A stretch of DNA of 64,000 nt from Pseudomonadota bacterium (lineage in GTDB: Bacteria > Pseudomonadota > Alphaproteobacteria > Rhizobiales > Phreatobacteraceae): assembly GCA_020161695.1 (NCBI GenBank), contig JAIUOO010000018.1, forward strand, positions 1 to 64,000, in the 5' to 3' direction. The notes under the pieces were generated by a model, which saw only the letters and a program-made list of their open reading frames with translations, had not been told where the DNA came from and searched no databases. The translations under genes were made by a program, and so were the position numbers. This document shows positions 8,661-16,720 of this stretch, one piece after another (the stretch's first letter is position 1; each line of letters begins with the position of its first letter).

Positions 8661-8840
8661 GTGGCGCCCCGCGATCCGAAAACCAGACGCGAACCGATCA
8701 ACGACCCCGCGGGCGAGCCGCCGCGCGGGCCGACCGAAGACGTTGAACGTCCACGTCCGCGCCCGTCGAATGATCCGGATGTCGTTGGGCCGCGCGACGG
8801 GCTCGAGGAGCGCCAGCCGCGGACGGCGCCCGTAATCTGA
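8661..8840 (+). CDS. Small hypothetical, proline/acid-rich disordered protein
   Basis: 59 aa from GTG 8661, with GGGAGAG six bases upstream; an ATG at 8640 has no such site. The translation is nearly all charged residues and proline (DPAGEPPRGPTEDVERPRPR) with no hydrophobic core, so it is predicted to be disordered. It is followed 48 bases later by a second tiny gene of similar character. I do not recognise a family. Ribosome site, codon pattern and neighbours support a real gene, but function is unknown. Confidence 0.5.
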   Translation: MAPRDPKTRREPINDPAGEPPRGPTEDVERPRPRPSNDPDVVGPRDGLEERQPRTAPVI

Positions 8841-8888
8841 GGCAGCCGGAGCACCTCTCGAAACAGGGAACAACCAGGGAGATTGGCC

Positions 8889-9092
8889 ATGACCAACCCG
8901 AAGGAACCCGGCGGCTGGGGCCGCGACATTCCCGGCCAGCCTGCCGGAATCGAAGACCGCACGTTCGGCATGCGCCAGGCCTTCCCGCGCGATGTCGACG
9001 AGGAGTTCGGCCGCCATCCGCGCCGCGAGCGCGATGAGTCCCGGTCCTCTCGCTCCGCCAAGGCGGAGAGCGCTCGTCGGAAGCCGCACTGA
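8889..9092 (+). CDS. Small hypothetical, charged protein
   Basis: 67 aa starting MTNPKEPGGWGRDIPGQPAG, with AGGGAGA directly upstream of ATG 8889. The protein is hydrophilic and ends in an Arg/Ser/Lys-rich tail. Its TGA stop overlaps the ATG of the next gene (TGATG), so the pair is translationally coupled. No recognised domain is visible. Confidence 0.6.
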   Translation: MTNPKEPGGWGRDIPGQPAGIEDRTFGMRQAFPRDVDEEFGRHPRRERDESRSSRSAKAESARRKPH

Positions 9093-9277
9093 TGGACAAC
9101 GAAGCCACCATCCGCCTGACCGAACTCGACGAGCGGATCGCGCGCATCCGTGAGGAACTGCGCGAACTCTCCGACCGAGGCGCTGCCACCTCCGGCCCGG
9201 CCGGAGAGGAGCGCATCGCGGAAATGATCGCGGATAAGGAAGCCCAGCTAGCCGAGCTCCTGAAGGCGCGCGGCTAG
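9092..9277 (+). CDS. Small hypothetical coiled-coil protein
   Basis: 61 aa. Apart from a short GAATSGPAG break the sequence is a heptad-like helix: LTELDERIARIREELRELSD, then RIAEMIADKEAQLAELLKA. It probably forms a helical hairpin or coiled coil. The start codon shares a base with the stop of the preceding gene. The gene converges on the sox-associated cytochrome, whose stop is 6 bases away. Function is unknown. Confidence 0.65.
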   Translation: MDNEATIRLTELDERIARIREELRELSDRGAATSGPAGEERIAEMIADKEAQLAELLKARG

Positions 9278-9283
9278 CGGCTG

Positions 9284-9742
9284 TTACTGGGTGCGCTTGC
9301 CGTCTGCCGCGAACTGCTTGAGATAGGCGACGAGGCTGGCGATCTGGCCCTCATTGCGAAGGCCCGCGAACACCATGCGGGTGCCGGGCGTGACGGCGCG
9401 CGGGTCGCGGATGTAGGTCGCGAAATTCTCTTCCGACCAGACCTTCTCCGCAACCGCCGGCGTCTTGTAGGCCGGCGAGTAGTTGAAGCCCTGAACCGAG
9501 CCGGCCTGACGGCCGAACAGGCCGTTGAGTTGCGGTCCGACTGTGTTGCGCGCGGTTTCGCCGACCTGGTGGCATGCCCGGCACTGGGCGAAGACCCGTT
9601 CGCCGGCGGCTGCGTCGCCTGCCGCAGGCGCGGCTGCGGGAGCGGCAGGCGCCGCGGGCGCGGGAGCCGGCGATTGTGCGAGGACGAGAGGGGTTGCTGC
9701 GGTCAGGCCGAGAATGGCGGCGGCGAAAACGGCGATGCGCAT
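9284..9742 (-). CDS. Periplasmic class I c-type cytochrome
   Basis: 152 aa. Residues 1-22 form a Sec signal peptide (ending LVLAQ). They are followed by an Ala/Pro linker (about 24-44) and one cytochrome c domain with heme motif CRACH (54-58). The segment NTVGPQLNGLFGR and the distal Met in GTRMVFAG (about residue 123) match the cytochrome c2/c550 group. It is the last gene of the leftward sox arm, 110 bases after soxF with a hairpin in between. It is a plausible electron acceptor for SoxF or SoxCD; family resemblance alone cannot settle which. Confidence 0.85.
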   Translation of the reverse strand: MRIAVFAAAILGLTAATPLVLAQSPAPAPAAPAAPAAAPAAGDAAAGERVFAQCRACHQVGETARNTVGPQLNGLFGRQAGSVQGFNYSPAYKTPAVAEKVWSEENFATYIRDPRAVTPGTRMVFAGLRNEGQIASLVAYLKQFAADGKRTQ

Positions 9743-9766
9743 CGATGATGTCCTTCGGGCTATTCC

Positions 9767-9789
9767 CCGGGAGGCGCATCGCCTCCCGG
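9767..9789 (-). other. Intercistronic hairpin between soxF and the cytochrome gene
   Basis: A perfect 10-bp inverted repeat (CCGGGAGGCG / CGCCTCCCGG) with a 3-base loop. No T-tract follows on the minus strand, so it is more likely an mRNA-stability or partial-termination element that sets cytochrome levels apart from soxF. Confidence 0.5.
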
Positions 9790-9852
9790 CATTGGTCGCA
9801 ACGATCGGGGGCGTCCGCGCTATAGCATGGCGCGCGAAGGCCGGCACCGGTG

Positions 9853-11127
9853 TCAGGTGAACATGTCGGCGATGATGCCGGCATACCACCCCATGTTCTC
9901 CTCCTGGGTCTGCTTGCGCAGCGCGGCATCCTCGCCGGTCTTGGAGATGAAGGTCTCCACGGCCGCGATCTTGCCGTCCTTGGCCTCGTAGCGGCCGCCG
10001 ACCTTCACGGTGTCGTCGGTCTCGATGAGACTCCAGCAGGTATTGGTATAGCGCGCGGGGAAGGTGCGGGCATTGACGAGCTCGCCACGCACCATCAGCG
10101 CCGCGACCTTGGCCTGGCTGTTGGCCGAGAAGCCGGATTTCGGCATATCGCCGGCAATCGAGGCATCGCCCAGCACGTAGATGTTCGCATCGACCGCCGA
10201 TTTCATGCTCGCCGGATCGATCGGGCAATAGCCGGAGGCATTGGCAAGGCCCGCATCGCGCGCGATGGCGCCCGCCCACTGGGCCGGGATGACGTTGACC
10301 AGCGCGGCGTTGGAATAGGTCTCGAAGCCCGTGACCACCGTGTTGGTCTTCGGGTCCACCGATTTGATGCCGTCATGCACCTTCGGGCCGATCCACTCGA
10401 CGAGGCCGGGATAGTGCTTCTCCCAGCCCTCCTGGAACAGCCCCTGCTTGGAGAAGCTCTCCTTCGGGTCCAGCACGATGATCTTGGACCGCGTCTTGCC
10501 GGCCGCCTTCAGAGCATGCGCCATCATCGACACGCGCTCATAGGGCCCGGGCGGGCAGCGATAGGGATTGGGCGGCGCGATCATGACGATCACCCCGCCA
10601 TTCGGCACCGCGTCGAGCCGCGCCTTCAGGAGCTGCGTCTGGGGACCGGCGCGCCAGGCATGCGGCATGGTCTCCTCGTGCTCGCGACCCCAGCCGGGGA
10701 CGGAATCGTATTTCAGGTCGATGCCCGGCGAGAGAACGAGGCGGTCGTAGCCGAGGCGCGAACCGTCGGCGAGCGCCACTTCCTTCTTCTCGCGATCGAC
10801 CCGGGTGGCCGCCTGATGGTTCATCCGGAAGCCGTTGGCGGACGAAACCTTGTCGTAACCGTGGGTGATCGATTCGAACGAACGATAGCCGCCGAGATAG
10901 AGGTTCGAGTGGAAGCAGGTGGTGAACTGCCGCTGCGGCTCGACCAGAACGACATCGATGCCGCCAGCGCTGTCCTTGGCGATGTATTTGGCGGCCGTCA
11001 CGCCGCCCGGTCCGCCGCCGACCACGACGACGCGGGGCTTGGCCTGGCCGAGCACGGCCGGAGCATGGAGCGCCGTAGCGCCGAAAGCGACCGACGTGGC
11101 CAGAAACTGCCTGCGATTGTAGGTCAT
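9853..11127 (-). CDS. soxF: Flavocytochrome c sulfide dehydrogenase flavoprotein subunit (SoxF/FccB)
   Basis: 424 aa. An FAD enzyme that oxidises sulfide in the periplasm and passes electrons to a c-type cytochrome partner. It has a twin-arginine signal (NRRQFLATS), a dinucleotide-binding motif (RVVVVGGGPGGVTAAKYI, about 31-48) and a second FAD motif (ANIYVLGDAS). The cysteines in FTTCFHSN and ASGYCPID correspond to the redox-active pair of FccB. The C-terminus has the FCSD flavin-binding domain (TCWSLIETDDTVKVGGRYE). It is the eighth gene of the soxYZBCD arm, and the small cytochromes on each side could be its heme subunit. Confidence 0.9.
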   Translation of the reverse strand: MTYNRRQFLATSVAFGATALHAPAVLGQAKPRVVVVGGGPGGVTAAKYIAKDSAGGIDVVLVEPQRQFTTCFHSNLYLGGYRSFESITHGYDKVSSANGFRMNHQAATRVDREKKEVALADGSRLGYDRLVLSPGIDLKYDSVPGWGREHEETMPHAWRAGPQTQLLKARLDAVPNGGVIVMIAPPNPYRCPPGPYERVSMMAHALKAAGKTRSKIIVLDPKESFSKQGLFQEGWEKHYPGLVEWIGPKVHDGIKSVDPKTNTVVTGFETYSNAALVNVIPAQWAGAIARDAGLANASGYCPIDPASMKSAVDANIYVLGDASIAGDMPKSGFSANSQAKVAALMVRGELVNARTFPARYTNTCWSLIETDDTVKVGGRYEAKDGKIAAVETFISKTGEDAALRKQTQEENMGWYAGIIADMFT

Positions 11128-11152
11128 GATGTCCCTCCTGTGTTTTTCCGCC

Positions 11153-11683
11153 TCAACCCACCTTCAGATAGGCGAAGCCCTTGCTTTGCAAGGCCGCGAC
11201 GGTCGCGACCCCCGACGGGACGAAGGAAATGAACGCTGACTTCCGGACCTTCGCGCGATCGAGGTTCAGCCGCTGGAAGGTGATGTCGCAGAGATGAACC
11301 TTGAGGCCGTTGCTGGCCTGTGCCGTGACGCGGTCGAACACGCCGAGCGCGGCGGCGTCATTCTGCCACGGCGTGCCCTCGAGCGTTTCGAGGAAAAACT
11401 TCACGCCGGCGCCGTGGGCGACGATGGCGAGTTGTAGTTCCAGCGGATTGTTGCCGTGGGCGGAATAGTGATTGCCGATATTGGTGATCATCTGCTGGAA
11501 TCGCGGCGTCTCGCCGAAATCGCAGTGATATAGGCAGGCGATATCCGCCTCCTTCTTCAGGTCGGCAAGCGTCAGCGCCGGGGTCGCGCCCGTCGCCGCG
11601 GCGGCCGAAGCCGATGCGGCGAGCGTCAGCCCGCCCAGGAGCAATCGTCTGTCGAGATGGAGCCTTCGGTCGATGTCGGACAT
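11153..11683 (-). CDS. DsrE-like exported sulfur-metabolism protein
   Basis: 176 aa with a Tat-like N-terminus (DRRLHLDRRLLLGGLTLAAS) and a DsrE/F-like core (QQMITNIGNHYSAHG, ELQLAIVAHGAGVKFFLE). Cysteines at residues 50, 54 and 132 (IACLYHCDFGE, HLCDITFQ) are candidates for sulfur carriage. DsrE-family proteins bind persulfide and often sit in sox and dsr clusters. Here it lies between a cytochrome and soxF, 25 bases before soxF. The role is inferred; a sulfur-transfer partner for SoxF or SoxYZ is plausible. Confidence 0.75.
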   Translation of the reverse strand: MSDIDRRLHLDRRLLLGGLTLAASASAAAATGATPALTLADLKKEADIACLYHCDFGETPRFQQMITNIGNHYSAHGNNPLELQLAIVAHGAGVKFFLETLEGTPWQNDAAALGVFDRVTAQASNGLKVHLCDITFQRLNLDRAKVRKSAFISFVPSGVATVAALQSKGFAYLKVG

Positions 11684-11720
11684 GCGGCGTCTCCTTGTTT
11701 CAGCCGGCCGCGACAATGGA

Positions 11721-12047
11721 CTAACGTTGCGGGATGAGACTTCCAAAATAGGCTGCGAGCGCAGCAACTTCCTCCTCCGACAGCTGTCCCGCAATAGTCT
11801 GCATGATCTGGCTGTCCCGTTCGCGGCGCTTGTAGCTTGCCATCAGGGCGACGAAGGCGTCTTCCGGCAAACCGACGATGGCCGGGACCGCGCCGACCTG
11901 CCGGCCTGAAATCTGGTGGCAGGTGACGCATTCCGACGACAGATATTCGCCAAGCGCACGGTCTCCGCGCGGCTGCGCCGCCACCGGCAGCGCCGCGCAG
12001 GTGAACATGGCAAGGGCCAGCGCGGGGGAACGCCGGCGAACCGTCAT
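11721..12047 (-). CDS. Small c-type cytochrome (SoxE-like position)
   Basis: 108 aa with signal peptide (ALAMFTCAALPVAAQ) and a single heme motif CVTCH followed by an SGRQVGAVPAIVGLP segment. The likely distal Met is in SQIMQTIAGQLS. The fold resembles one half of a cytochrome c4. Its ATG overlaps the soxD stop (ATGA), so it is probably made together with SoxCD and could take electrons from it, or act as the heme partner of SoxF. Confidence 0.85.
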   Translation of the reverse strand: MTVRRRSPALALAMFTCAALPVAAQPRGDRALGEYLSSECVTCHQISGRQVGAVPAIVGLPEDAFVALMASYKRRERDSQIMQTIAGQLSEEEVAALAAYFGSLIPQR

Positions 12048-12766
12048 TCGACCCTCGGTCCGGCAGGCCGCTCGCCCGGCGTCACGTCGATGACGCGGGC
12101 TCGACCGGTGACGCGGGCCGGCTCGGGCCGGCAGTTGGTCATGCAGGGATTGGCCCGCCAGAAGGCGCGCTCGGTCGTCTCGCGGTCATCGTCGTAGAAA
12201 CCGCCTACATTCGGCAGCCGCACCGTGGTGAAGTTCTCGCGGGTCAGTTCAAAGGTCTCCGGCACGACGTCGTTGAGGAACAGGAGATAGGCGGTCAGGG
12301 CGTAGACCTCGTCGTTCGACAGCGACTGCGCATTGCCATAGGGCATGGCGCGCCGGACATAGTCAAAGGTCGTCGACAGGTAGGGCCAGAACGAGCCGAG
12401 GGTCTTTTCCGGGTTCTCGCCGGTCAGCGAGCCACGGCCACCGGCAAGCACCGGCCAGCGACCCGCACCCTCGCCGAATTCGCCGTGACAGGCTGCGCAC
12501 TGGGTCTGATAGACCTCCTCGCCCTGCTTCACCGTGCCGCGCCCCGCCGGCAGGCCCTGCCCGTCCGGACGCACGGCGATGGCCCAGGCCGCGACCTCGG
12601 CCGGATGCGCCTCGCGACCGAGCCCGGTCTTGGCGGGAGCCGGAGCGGGCGCCTGCACGACGGGGCGCTGCGACTGCGCCGGTCGCTGCTGGGCGAGAAC
12701 CATCGTTGCGCCGCCGGCCATCGCGATGACGGCAGCGACGGCGAGAGCCTTAACCGACCTCGACAT
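12044..12766 (-). CDS. soxD: SoxD, cytochrome subunit of sulfane dehydrogenase
   Basis: 240 aa. The heme subunit that accepts electrons from the molybdenum subunit SoxC. It has a signal peptide (VIAMAGGATMVLAQ), an Ala/Pro/Gln-rich linker, one heme site CAACH and the SoxD-type region GRGSLTGENPEKTLGSFWPY. The conserved tail has ANPCMTNC. The classical diheme Paracoccus protein is larger; this is the shorter monoheme form. The start overlaps soxC by 17 bases, which implies coupled synthesis. Confidence 0.9.
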   Translation of the reverse strand: MSRSVKALAVAAVIAMAGGATMVLAQQRPAQSQRPVVQAPAPAPAKTGLGREAHPAEVAAWAIAVRPDGQGLPAGRGTVKQGEEVYQTQCAACHGEFGEGAGRWPVLAGGRGSLTGENPEKTLGSFWPYLSTTFDYVRRAMPYGNAQSLSNDEVYALTAYLLFLNDVVPETFELTRENFTTVRLPNVGGFYDDDRETTERAFWRANPCMTNCRPEPARVTGRARVIDVTPGERPAGPRVE

Positions 12767-14027
12767 TCTCGGTCTCCCCGTTCGGGCGCACCAGCCAGGT
12801 CTGAATGCCGTTATTGTGGTAGATCGAGTTGGTCCCGCGCACCTTGCGCAGCTCGTCCTTGGTCGGCTGCACATAGCCGGTCTCGTCCATGGCGCGGGAC
12901 TGGATCATCAGTTCCTGGCCGCTCCAGTCGAAGTCGACGTAGAAGCGGGTCAGCGACAGCGGCATGACCGGCCCGTCGATCCGCGCCGTCCGCCAGTTGC
13001 GGCCGCCGTCCAGCGACACGTCGACACGCTTGATGGCGCCGCGCCCCGACCAGGCCAGGCCGGTGAGCACATTCGGCCCCTTGTGCTTCAGGGGCGCCTG
13101 GGGCGAGGGGTTCGTCACCACGGATTTCGCGTCCATGATGAAAGTGAAGCGACGCGAACGGCCATCGGCGAGCAGGTCGGTATATTTCGACGTCTCCTCG
13201 CGGTGGTGCCAGGGCTGGTCGCCGACCTCGATCCGGCGCAGCCACTTCACCCACATATTGCCTTCCCAGCCGGGCACGACGAGCCGCAGCGGATAGCCCT
13301 GCTCGGGCCGCAGCATCTCGCCGTTCATGGTCCAGACGACGAGACAGTCCTTCAGCGCCTTTTCCAGCGGGATCGACCGCGTCATGCCGGAGGAATCGGC
13401 CCCCTCGGCAAGCAGCCATTTCGCATTGGTCTTCAGGCCGGCCTCGTCCAGCAGGCTCTTCAGCGGGATGCCGGAATACCAGACATTGTGGACCATGCCG
13501 TGGGTGAACTGGCAGCCGTTGAGCTGCGCGCCGCGCCATTCCATGCCGGAATTGGCGGCGCATTCGAGGAAATAGGCGCGGTTCACCCGGCCGGGGAAGC
13601 GCTTGAGGTCGTCGAGGGTGAAGACCATCGGCTTGTCGACCAGGCCGTTGATCATGAGGCGATGCTTGGCGGGGTCGATCTCGGCAATGCCGCCGTGATG
13701 ACGCTCGAAGCAGAGGCCCGAGGGCGTGATGATGCCGTCGAGCTCGTGCAACGGCGTGAAATTGACCGAGGATTCACGGCTGGCGGTCAGCCATTCCACG
13801 TCACGCCGGACGACATGCTTCTCGAACTGGGAGGGGCTGCCATAGGGCCGAGCCTGCACGCCGTCCCCGAGCGTGCGCGCCCAGTCCTGCACGTCGGTGA
13901 TCAGGGGATCGGGCGCGGCTGGCGGCGCGGCCGAGGCATGCGGGATGCCGGCGACCACGCCCGCACCGCCCAATCCCGCTGCGGCGAGGAAGCCGCGCCG
14001 ATTCAACGTCGCTGTTTCGCGAGGCAT
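12750..14027 (-). CDS. soxC: SoxC, molybdenum subunit of sulfane dehydrogenase
   Basis: 425 aa from ATG 14027, which has AGGGAGG five bases upstream. An earlier ATG at 14060 overlaps the soxB stop as ATGA and would add 11 residues. SoxC belongs to the sulfite oxidase family and oxidises the sulfane sulfur on SoxY. It has a Tat signal (LNRRGFLAAAGLGGAG) and the molybdopterin-binding core. The conserved cysteine ligand is in YFLECAANSGMEW, and the dimerisation domain near the C-terminus includes SLDGGRNWRTA. soxC is directly followed by soxD. Confidence 0.95.
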   Translation of the reverse strand: MPRETATLNRRGFLAAAGLGGAGVVAGIPHASAAPPAAPDPLITDVQDWARTLGDGVQARPYGSPSQFEKHVVRRDVEWLTASRESSVNFTPLHELDGIITPSGLCFERHHGGIAEIDPAKHRLMINGLVDKPMVFTLDDLKRFPGRVNRAYFLECAANSGMEWRGAQLNGCQFTHGMVHNVWYSGIPLKSLLDEAGLKTNAKWLLAEGADSSGMTRSIPLEKALKDCLVVWTMNGEMLRPEQGYPLRLVVPGWEGNMWVKWLRRIEVGDQPWHHREETSKYTDLLADGRSRRFTFIMDAKSVVTNPSPQAPLKHKGPNVLTGLAWSGRGAIKRVDVSLDGGRNWRTARIDGPVMPLSLTRFYVDFDWSGQELMIQSRAMDETGYVQPTKDELRKVRGTNSIYHNNGIQTWLVRPNGETENVEVG

Positions 14028-14056
14028 GGCGACCTCCCTGGGATCAAGAGCTTTGC

Positions 14057-15760
14057 TCATGCGCCCGTCACCTTCACCGCGGTGTTCGGCTCGATGCGGA
14101 TTGTCTTCTGGCGCGCGACATGGGCCTGCACGACCTCCCAGATCGGCGGCCCCTGCGTCGCCTCGTTGACGCTGGCCCAGCCGGCCACCGTGTAGGCCTT
14201 CGAAGCCTCGAGCGGCTGCCCGGTCTTGAGCAGCGTCAGGCCGGATATCCGGCTGCCCATCGATCCGGAGACGTCGATCGCGTATCCGACGCCGCCGACG
14301 CGCACCATGTCGCCGCCGCCCTGGAAGTACGGATCCGGGTGGAAGATGTTGTCGGCGACGTCCTCGAGGATGTCCTTCAGCTGAGCGCCCGTCATCTGCA
14401 TCCGGTAGCAGGCCGGATAGGTGATGGCGGTGGCGTTGGAGATGGCCTCGAAGGTGATCGGATCGCCCGGCAGCAGCGTGCCGCCCCAGCGGAAACCCGG
14501 CGACAGCGCGATCTCGGCGTCGCGCTCCGCCAGCATGGCCTGTGCGATCAAATCGTCGAACGTGCCGTTGAAATTGCCGCGGCGGTACAGGAGGCTGTCG
14601 GTGCGGCCAACCTCGCGCGACAGTTCCACGGCGAAGGGCGCGCGGATCGTCTCGACCAACGTCTTCATCGCGGGATCCGGCGCGATGGCGTCCGAGAAGA
14701 CAGGCATCAGCTTGTAACGGAAGCCGGCGATCTTCTTCGCGCGAATGTCGAGGTCGAGCCGCGACACGAACTTGCCGTGGGAACCGGAGGCGATGAGCAA
14801 CGTGTCGCCGATCCGCTCCGCGCCCGGCATGGCGTCATGCGTATGAGCCGTCAGAATGACGTCGATGCCCTTCACGCGGCTCGCGAGCTTGGCATCGACG
14901 TCGTAGCCGTTGTGCGACAGCAGCACGACCACGTCGGCACCCTCGGCGCGCGCCTCCTCGACCTGCTTGCTGATATCGTCCTCGCGCAGGCCGAATTCCC
15001 ATTTCGGAATCATCCAGCGCGGATTGGCGATGGGAGTGCGCGGAAAGGCCTGGCCGATGACGGCGATCTTGGCGCCGCCCTTCTCGAACATCTTGCGCGG
15101 CGCGAAGACCGGCTCCTGCCACTCGTTGTCCCGGATGTTCTGGGCGAGGAAAGCGACTTTCGACTTCTCGGCGAGTTCCTTGACCCGTTCCTCGCCGTAG
15201 GTGAACTCCCAGTGCGAGACCATCGCGTCGGTGCCGAGCGCTTCCATGACGCCGGCCATGTCCTGCCCCTTCGACTGCAGCGAGGTCCAGGAGCCCTGCC
15301 AGGTATCGCCTCCATCGAGCAGCAGCACCTTGTCGGTGCCGCGCTCGGCGCGCACCGCCTTCACCAGCCGGGCGACGCGGTCCATGCCCCCCATCCGGCC
15401 GTAGGATTTTGCCAGCTGGGTGAAATCGTCGGCGGTCAGCGCGAAGGCATCCGCCGAACCGGCGGCGATCCTGAAATACTCGCGGAAGGCCGCATCGGTC
15501 AGGTGCGGCGGCTTGCCCTTGGCATCCCCGACGCCGAGATTGACCGACGGCTCGCGGAAGTGCAGCGGCACAAGCTGGGCGTGGATGTCGGTGACGTGGA
15601 GAATCGTTACCTGCCCCACCGGCTCGAAGCGCAGGATGTCGGCTTCGGTGAGCCGCTGCTGTGCCGCCGCGCGGCCAAGCGGCCCGAGACCCGAGGCAAG
15701 GCTCAGGGCATGGGCAGCCGCCGTCGCTTGCAGGAAATGCCTGCGCGAGATCATCGTCAT
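14057..15760 (-). CDS. soxB: SoxB, thiosulfohydrolase
   Basis: 567 aa. A dimanganese enzyme of the 5'-nucleotidase superfamily that releases sulfate from the SoxY-bound intermediate. It has a Tat signal (SRRHFLQATAAAHALSLAS). Metal and catalytic motifs are DIHAQL, GGDTWQGS, HWEFTYG, LSHNGYDVD and HTHDAMP, and GNFNGTFDD marks the C-terminal substrate domain. ATG 15754 may be the true start because AGGA lies only one base from the first ATG. A GC-rich hairpin separates it from soxZ. The stop overlaps an upstream ATG of soxC. Confidence 0.96.
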   Translation of the reverse strand: MTMISRRHFLQATAAAHALSLASGLGPLGRAAAQQRLTEADILRFEPVGQVTILHVTDIHAQLVPLHFREPSVNLGVGDAKGKPPHLTDAAFREYFRIAAGSADAFALTADDFTQLAKSYGRMGGMDRVARLVKAVRAERGTDKVLLLDGGDTWQGSWTSLQSKGQDMAGVMEALGTDAMVSHWEFTYGEERVKELAEKSKVAFLAQNIRDNEWQEPVFAPRKMFEKGGAKIAVIGQAFPRTPIANPRWMIPKWEFGLREDDISKQVEEARAEGADVVVLLSHNGYDVDAKLASRVKGIDVILTAHTHDAMPGAERIGDTLLIASGSHGKFVSRLDLDIRAKKIAGFRYKLMPVFSDAIAPDPAMKTLVETIRAPFAVELSREVGRTDSLLYRRGNFNGTFDDLIAQAMLAERDAEIALSPGFRWGGTLLPGDPITFEAISNATAITYPACYRMQMTGAQLKDILEDVADNIFHPDPYFQGGGDMVRVGGVGYAIDVSGSMGSRISGLTLLKTGQPLEASKAYTVAGWASVNEATQGPPIWEVVQAHVARQKTIRIEPNTAVKVTGA

Positions 15761-15784
15761 ATCCTGTTCTGGATGCGGATGCGG

Positions 15785-15811
15785 TCCGGGCGCGCCGTCG
15801 GGCCGCCCGGA
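15785..15811 (-). other. Intercistronic hairpin between soxZ and soxB
   Basis: Inverted repeat TCCGGGCG / CGCCCGGA with an 11-base loop in the 57-base soxZ-soxB gap. No T-run follows, so it may tune relative levels of the abundant SoxYZ carrier and the SoxB enzyme rather than stop transcription. Confidence 0.45.
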
Positions 15812-15817
15812 AAGCCC

Positions 15818-16147
15818 TCAGCTCACCGTGATCCGATTGGTCGCGGTGTATTCGGCGCCGTCATCGTCCTTCCAGACCATCTTCAGTTCGCCGTTCTCGG
15901 TCGGCTTGAAGAAGAAGGACTGATAGGGATTGGCCGAGATGGCGGGATGCCATTCCGCCTCGAAAACCGGCTTGCCGTTGAAGGTGGCGGTGAAGCGGTT
16001 GATGATCCGGCGCGGCACCGGCTTGCCATCGGAACCGCGGCGCTGGCCGCTCTCCATTTCGTGGGCGATCAGCGTCTTCACCTCGACGATATCGCCGGCC
16101 TTGATGTTGCCGGGAACGCGGACGCGGGGGGTCGGTCTGGTGGACAT
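15818..16147 (-). CDS. soxZ: SoxZ, sulfur carrier subunit
   Basis: 109 aa, the usual SoxZ length, without signal peptide; it is exported with SoxY. The immunoglobulin-like domain shows the family pattern: RVRVPGNIKAGDIVEVKTLI, AHEMESGQR, INRFTATFNGKPVF and a PYQSFFFKP segment. SoxZ pairs with SoxY and supports the swinging arm that carries the sulfur intermediate. It lies 15 bases downstream of soxY. Confidence 0.96.
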   Translation of the reverse strand: MSTRPTPRVRVPGNIKAGDIVEVKTLIAHEMESGQRRGSDGKPVPRRIINRFTATFNGKPVFEAEWHPAISANPYQSFFFKPTENGELKMVWKDDDGAEYTATNRITVS

Positions 16148-16162
16148 GGCGCTAAACCTCCC

Positions 16163-16627
16163 TCAACCGCCGCAGCCGCCGATGGTGACTTTCACCTCGG
16201 CCTTGGCGGTGAACAGCGCGCCGTTGGACATTTCGGCGACCGCGATGATGTTCTGCGTCTGGGCAAGACGCATGCGGGTCGAGGCCGAGGCCCGGCCGGC
16301 GGCGGGCGAAAACTTGAAGCTCAGCACGCCCGGCAGCGGATTGCCGTCGGCGAACACATGCACGGCCTTCACATAGTCCTGCTCGGTCATCGGGCTCTCG
16401 ACCTCGACCGTGATCGGCACGACGAGACCGTTCTCGGCGATCTGCGGCACGTCGAGCTTCACCCGGCCCTCGGCCATGGTCTTGCCGTCGAACAATTTCT
16501 TGAGCTCGGCTTCGACCGCCTTGGCGTCGGCCCTCGCCAGATCCGGCCCGATCACCGCTGCCGCGGCTGCCAGCGCCGCAAGGCGCAGAACCGCGCGCCT
16601 CGTGCGCGGAGCATGTGGACCCGCCAT
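16163..16627 (-). CDS. soxY: SoxY, sulfur-carrier protein
   Basis: 154 aa. It ends with the hallmark GGCGG swinging arm, whose cysteine binds thiosulfate and later intermediates. A Tat signal ([20 protein letters not shown]) exports the SoxYZ pair. The start has GGAGGT at good spacing. It is the first gene of the leftward sox arm, divergent from soxA. The 196-base gap holds the regulatory repeats at 16651-16682 and 16721-16736. Confidence 0.97.
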   Translation of the reverse strand: MAGPHAPRTRRAVLRLAALAAAAAVIGPDLARADAKAVEAELKKLFDGKTMAEGRVKLDVPQIAENGLVVPITVEVESPMTEQDYVKAVHVFADGNPLPGVLSFKFSPAAGRASASTRMRLAQTQNIIAVAEMSNGALFTAKAEVKVTIGGCGG

Positions 16628-16650
16628 CGGGACCTCCTTGATGTTTCCCT

Positions 16651-16682
16651 CATTGAACGCGTTTCGCTGGAACCGTTCAATG
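16651..16682. repeat. Inverted repeat in the soxY leader/promoter
   Basis: Perfect 8-bp arms CATTGAAC and GTTCAATG separated by 16 bases, only 24 bases upstream of the soxY start codon. Two half-sites about two helical turns apart fit a dimeric regulator; a long mRNA stem is the alternative. Confidence 0.5.
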
Positions 16683-16720
16683 TTGTTCTTGACGGCGCAG
16701 TTCTGCGACTGCACGCTTAG

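Noticed and set aside
8451..9216. Leftward frames opposite the tiny-gene cluster
   Set aside because: Arg/Ser-rich low-complexity translations; the plus-strand frames have ribosome sites and a coupled stop/start.
9850..11232. 460-codon plus-strand frame opposite soxF
   Set aside because: Low-complexity antisense translation; soxF on the other strand is unambiguous.
13861..14060. Frameshift or disrupted soxC start
   Set aside because: Two possible ATG starts in the same frame explain the layout; the protein is continuous.
14120..16720. 866-codon plus-strand frame opposite soxB, soxZ and soxY
   Set aside because: It crosses three well-supported genes; the length is a product of GC-rich codon use.
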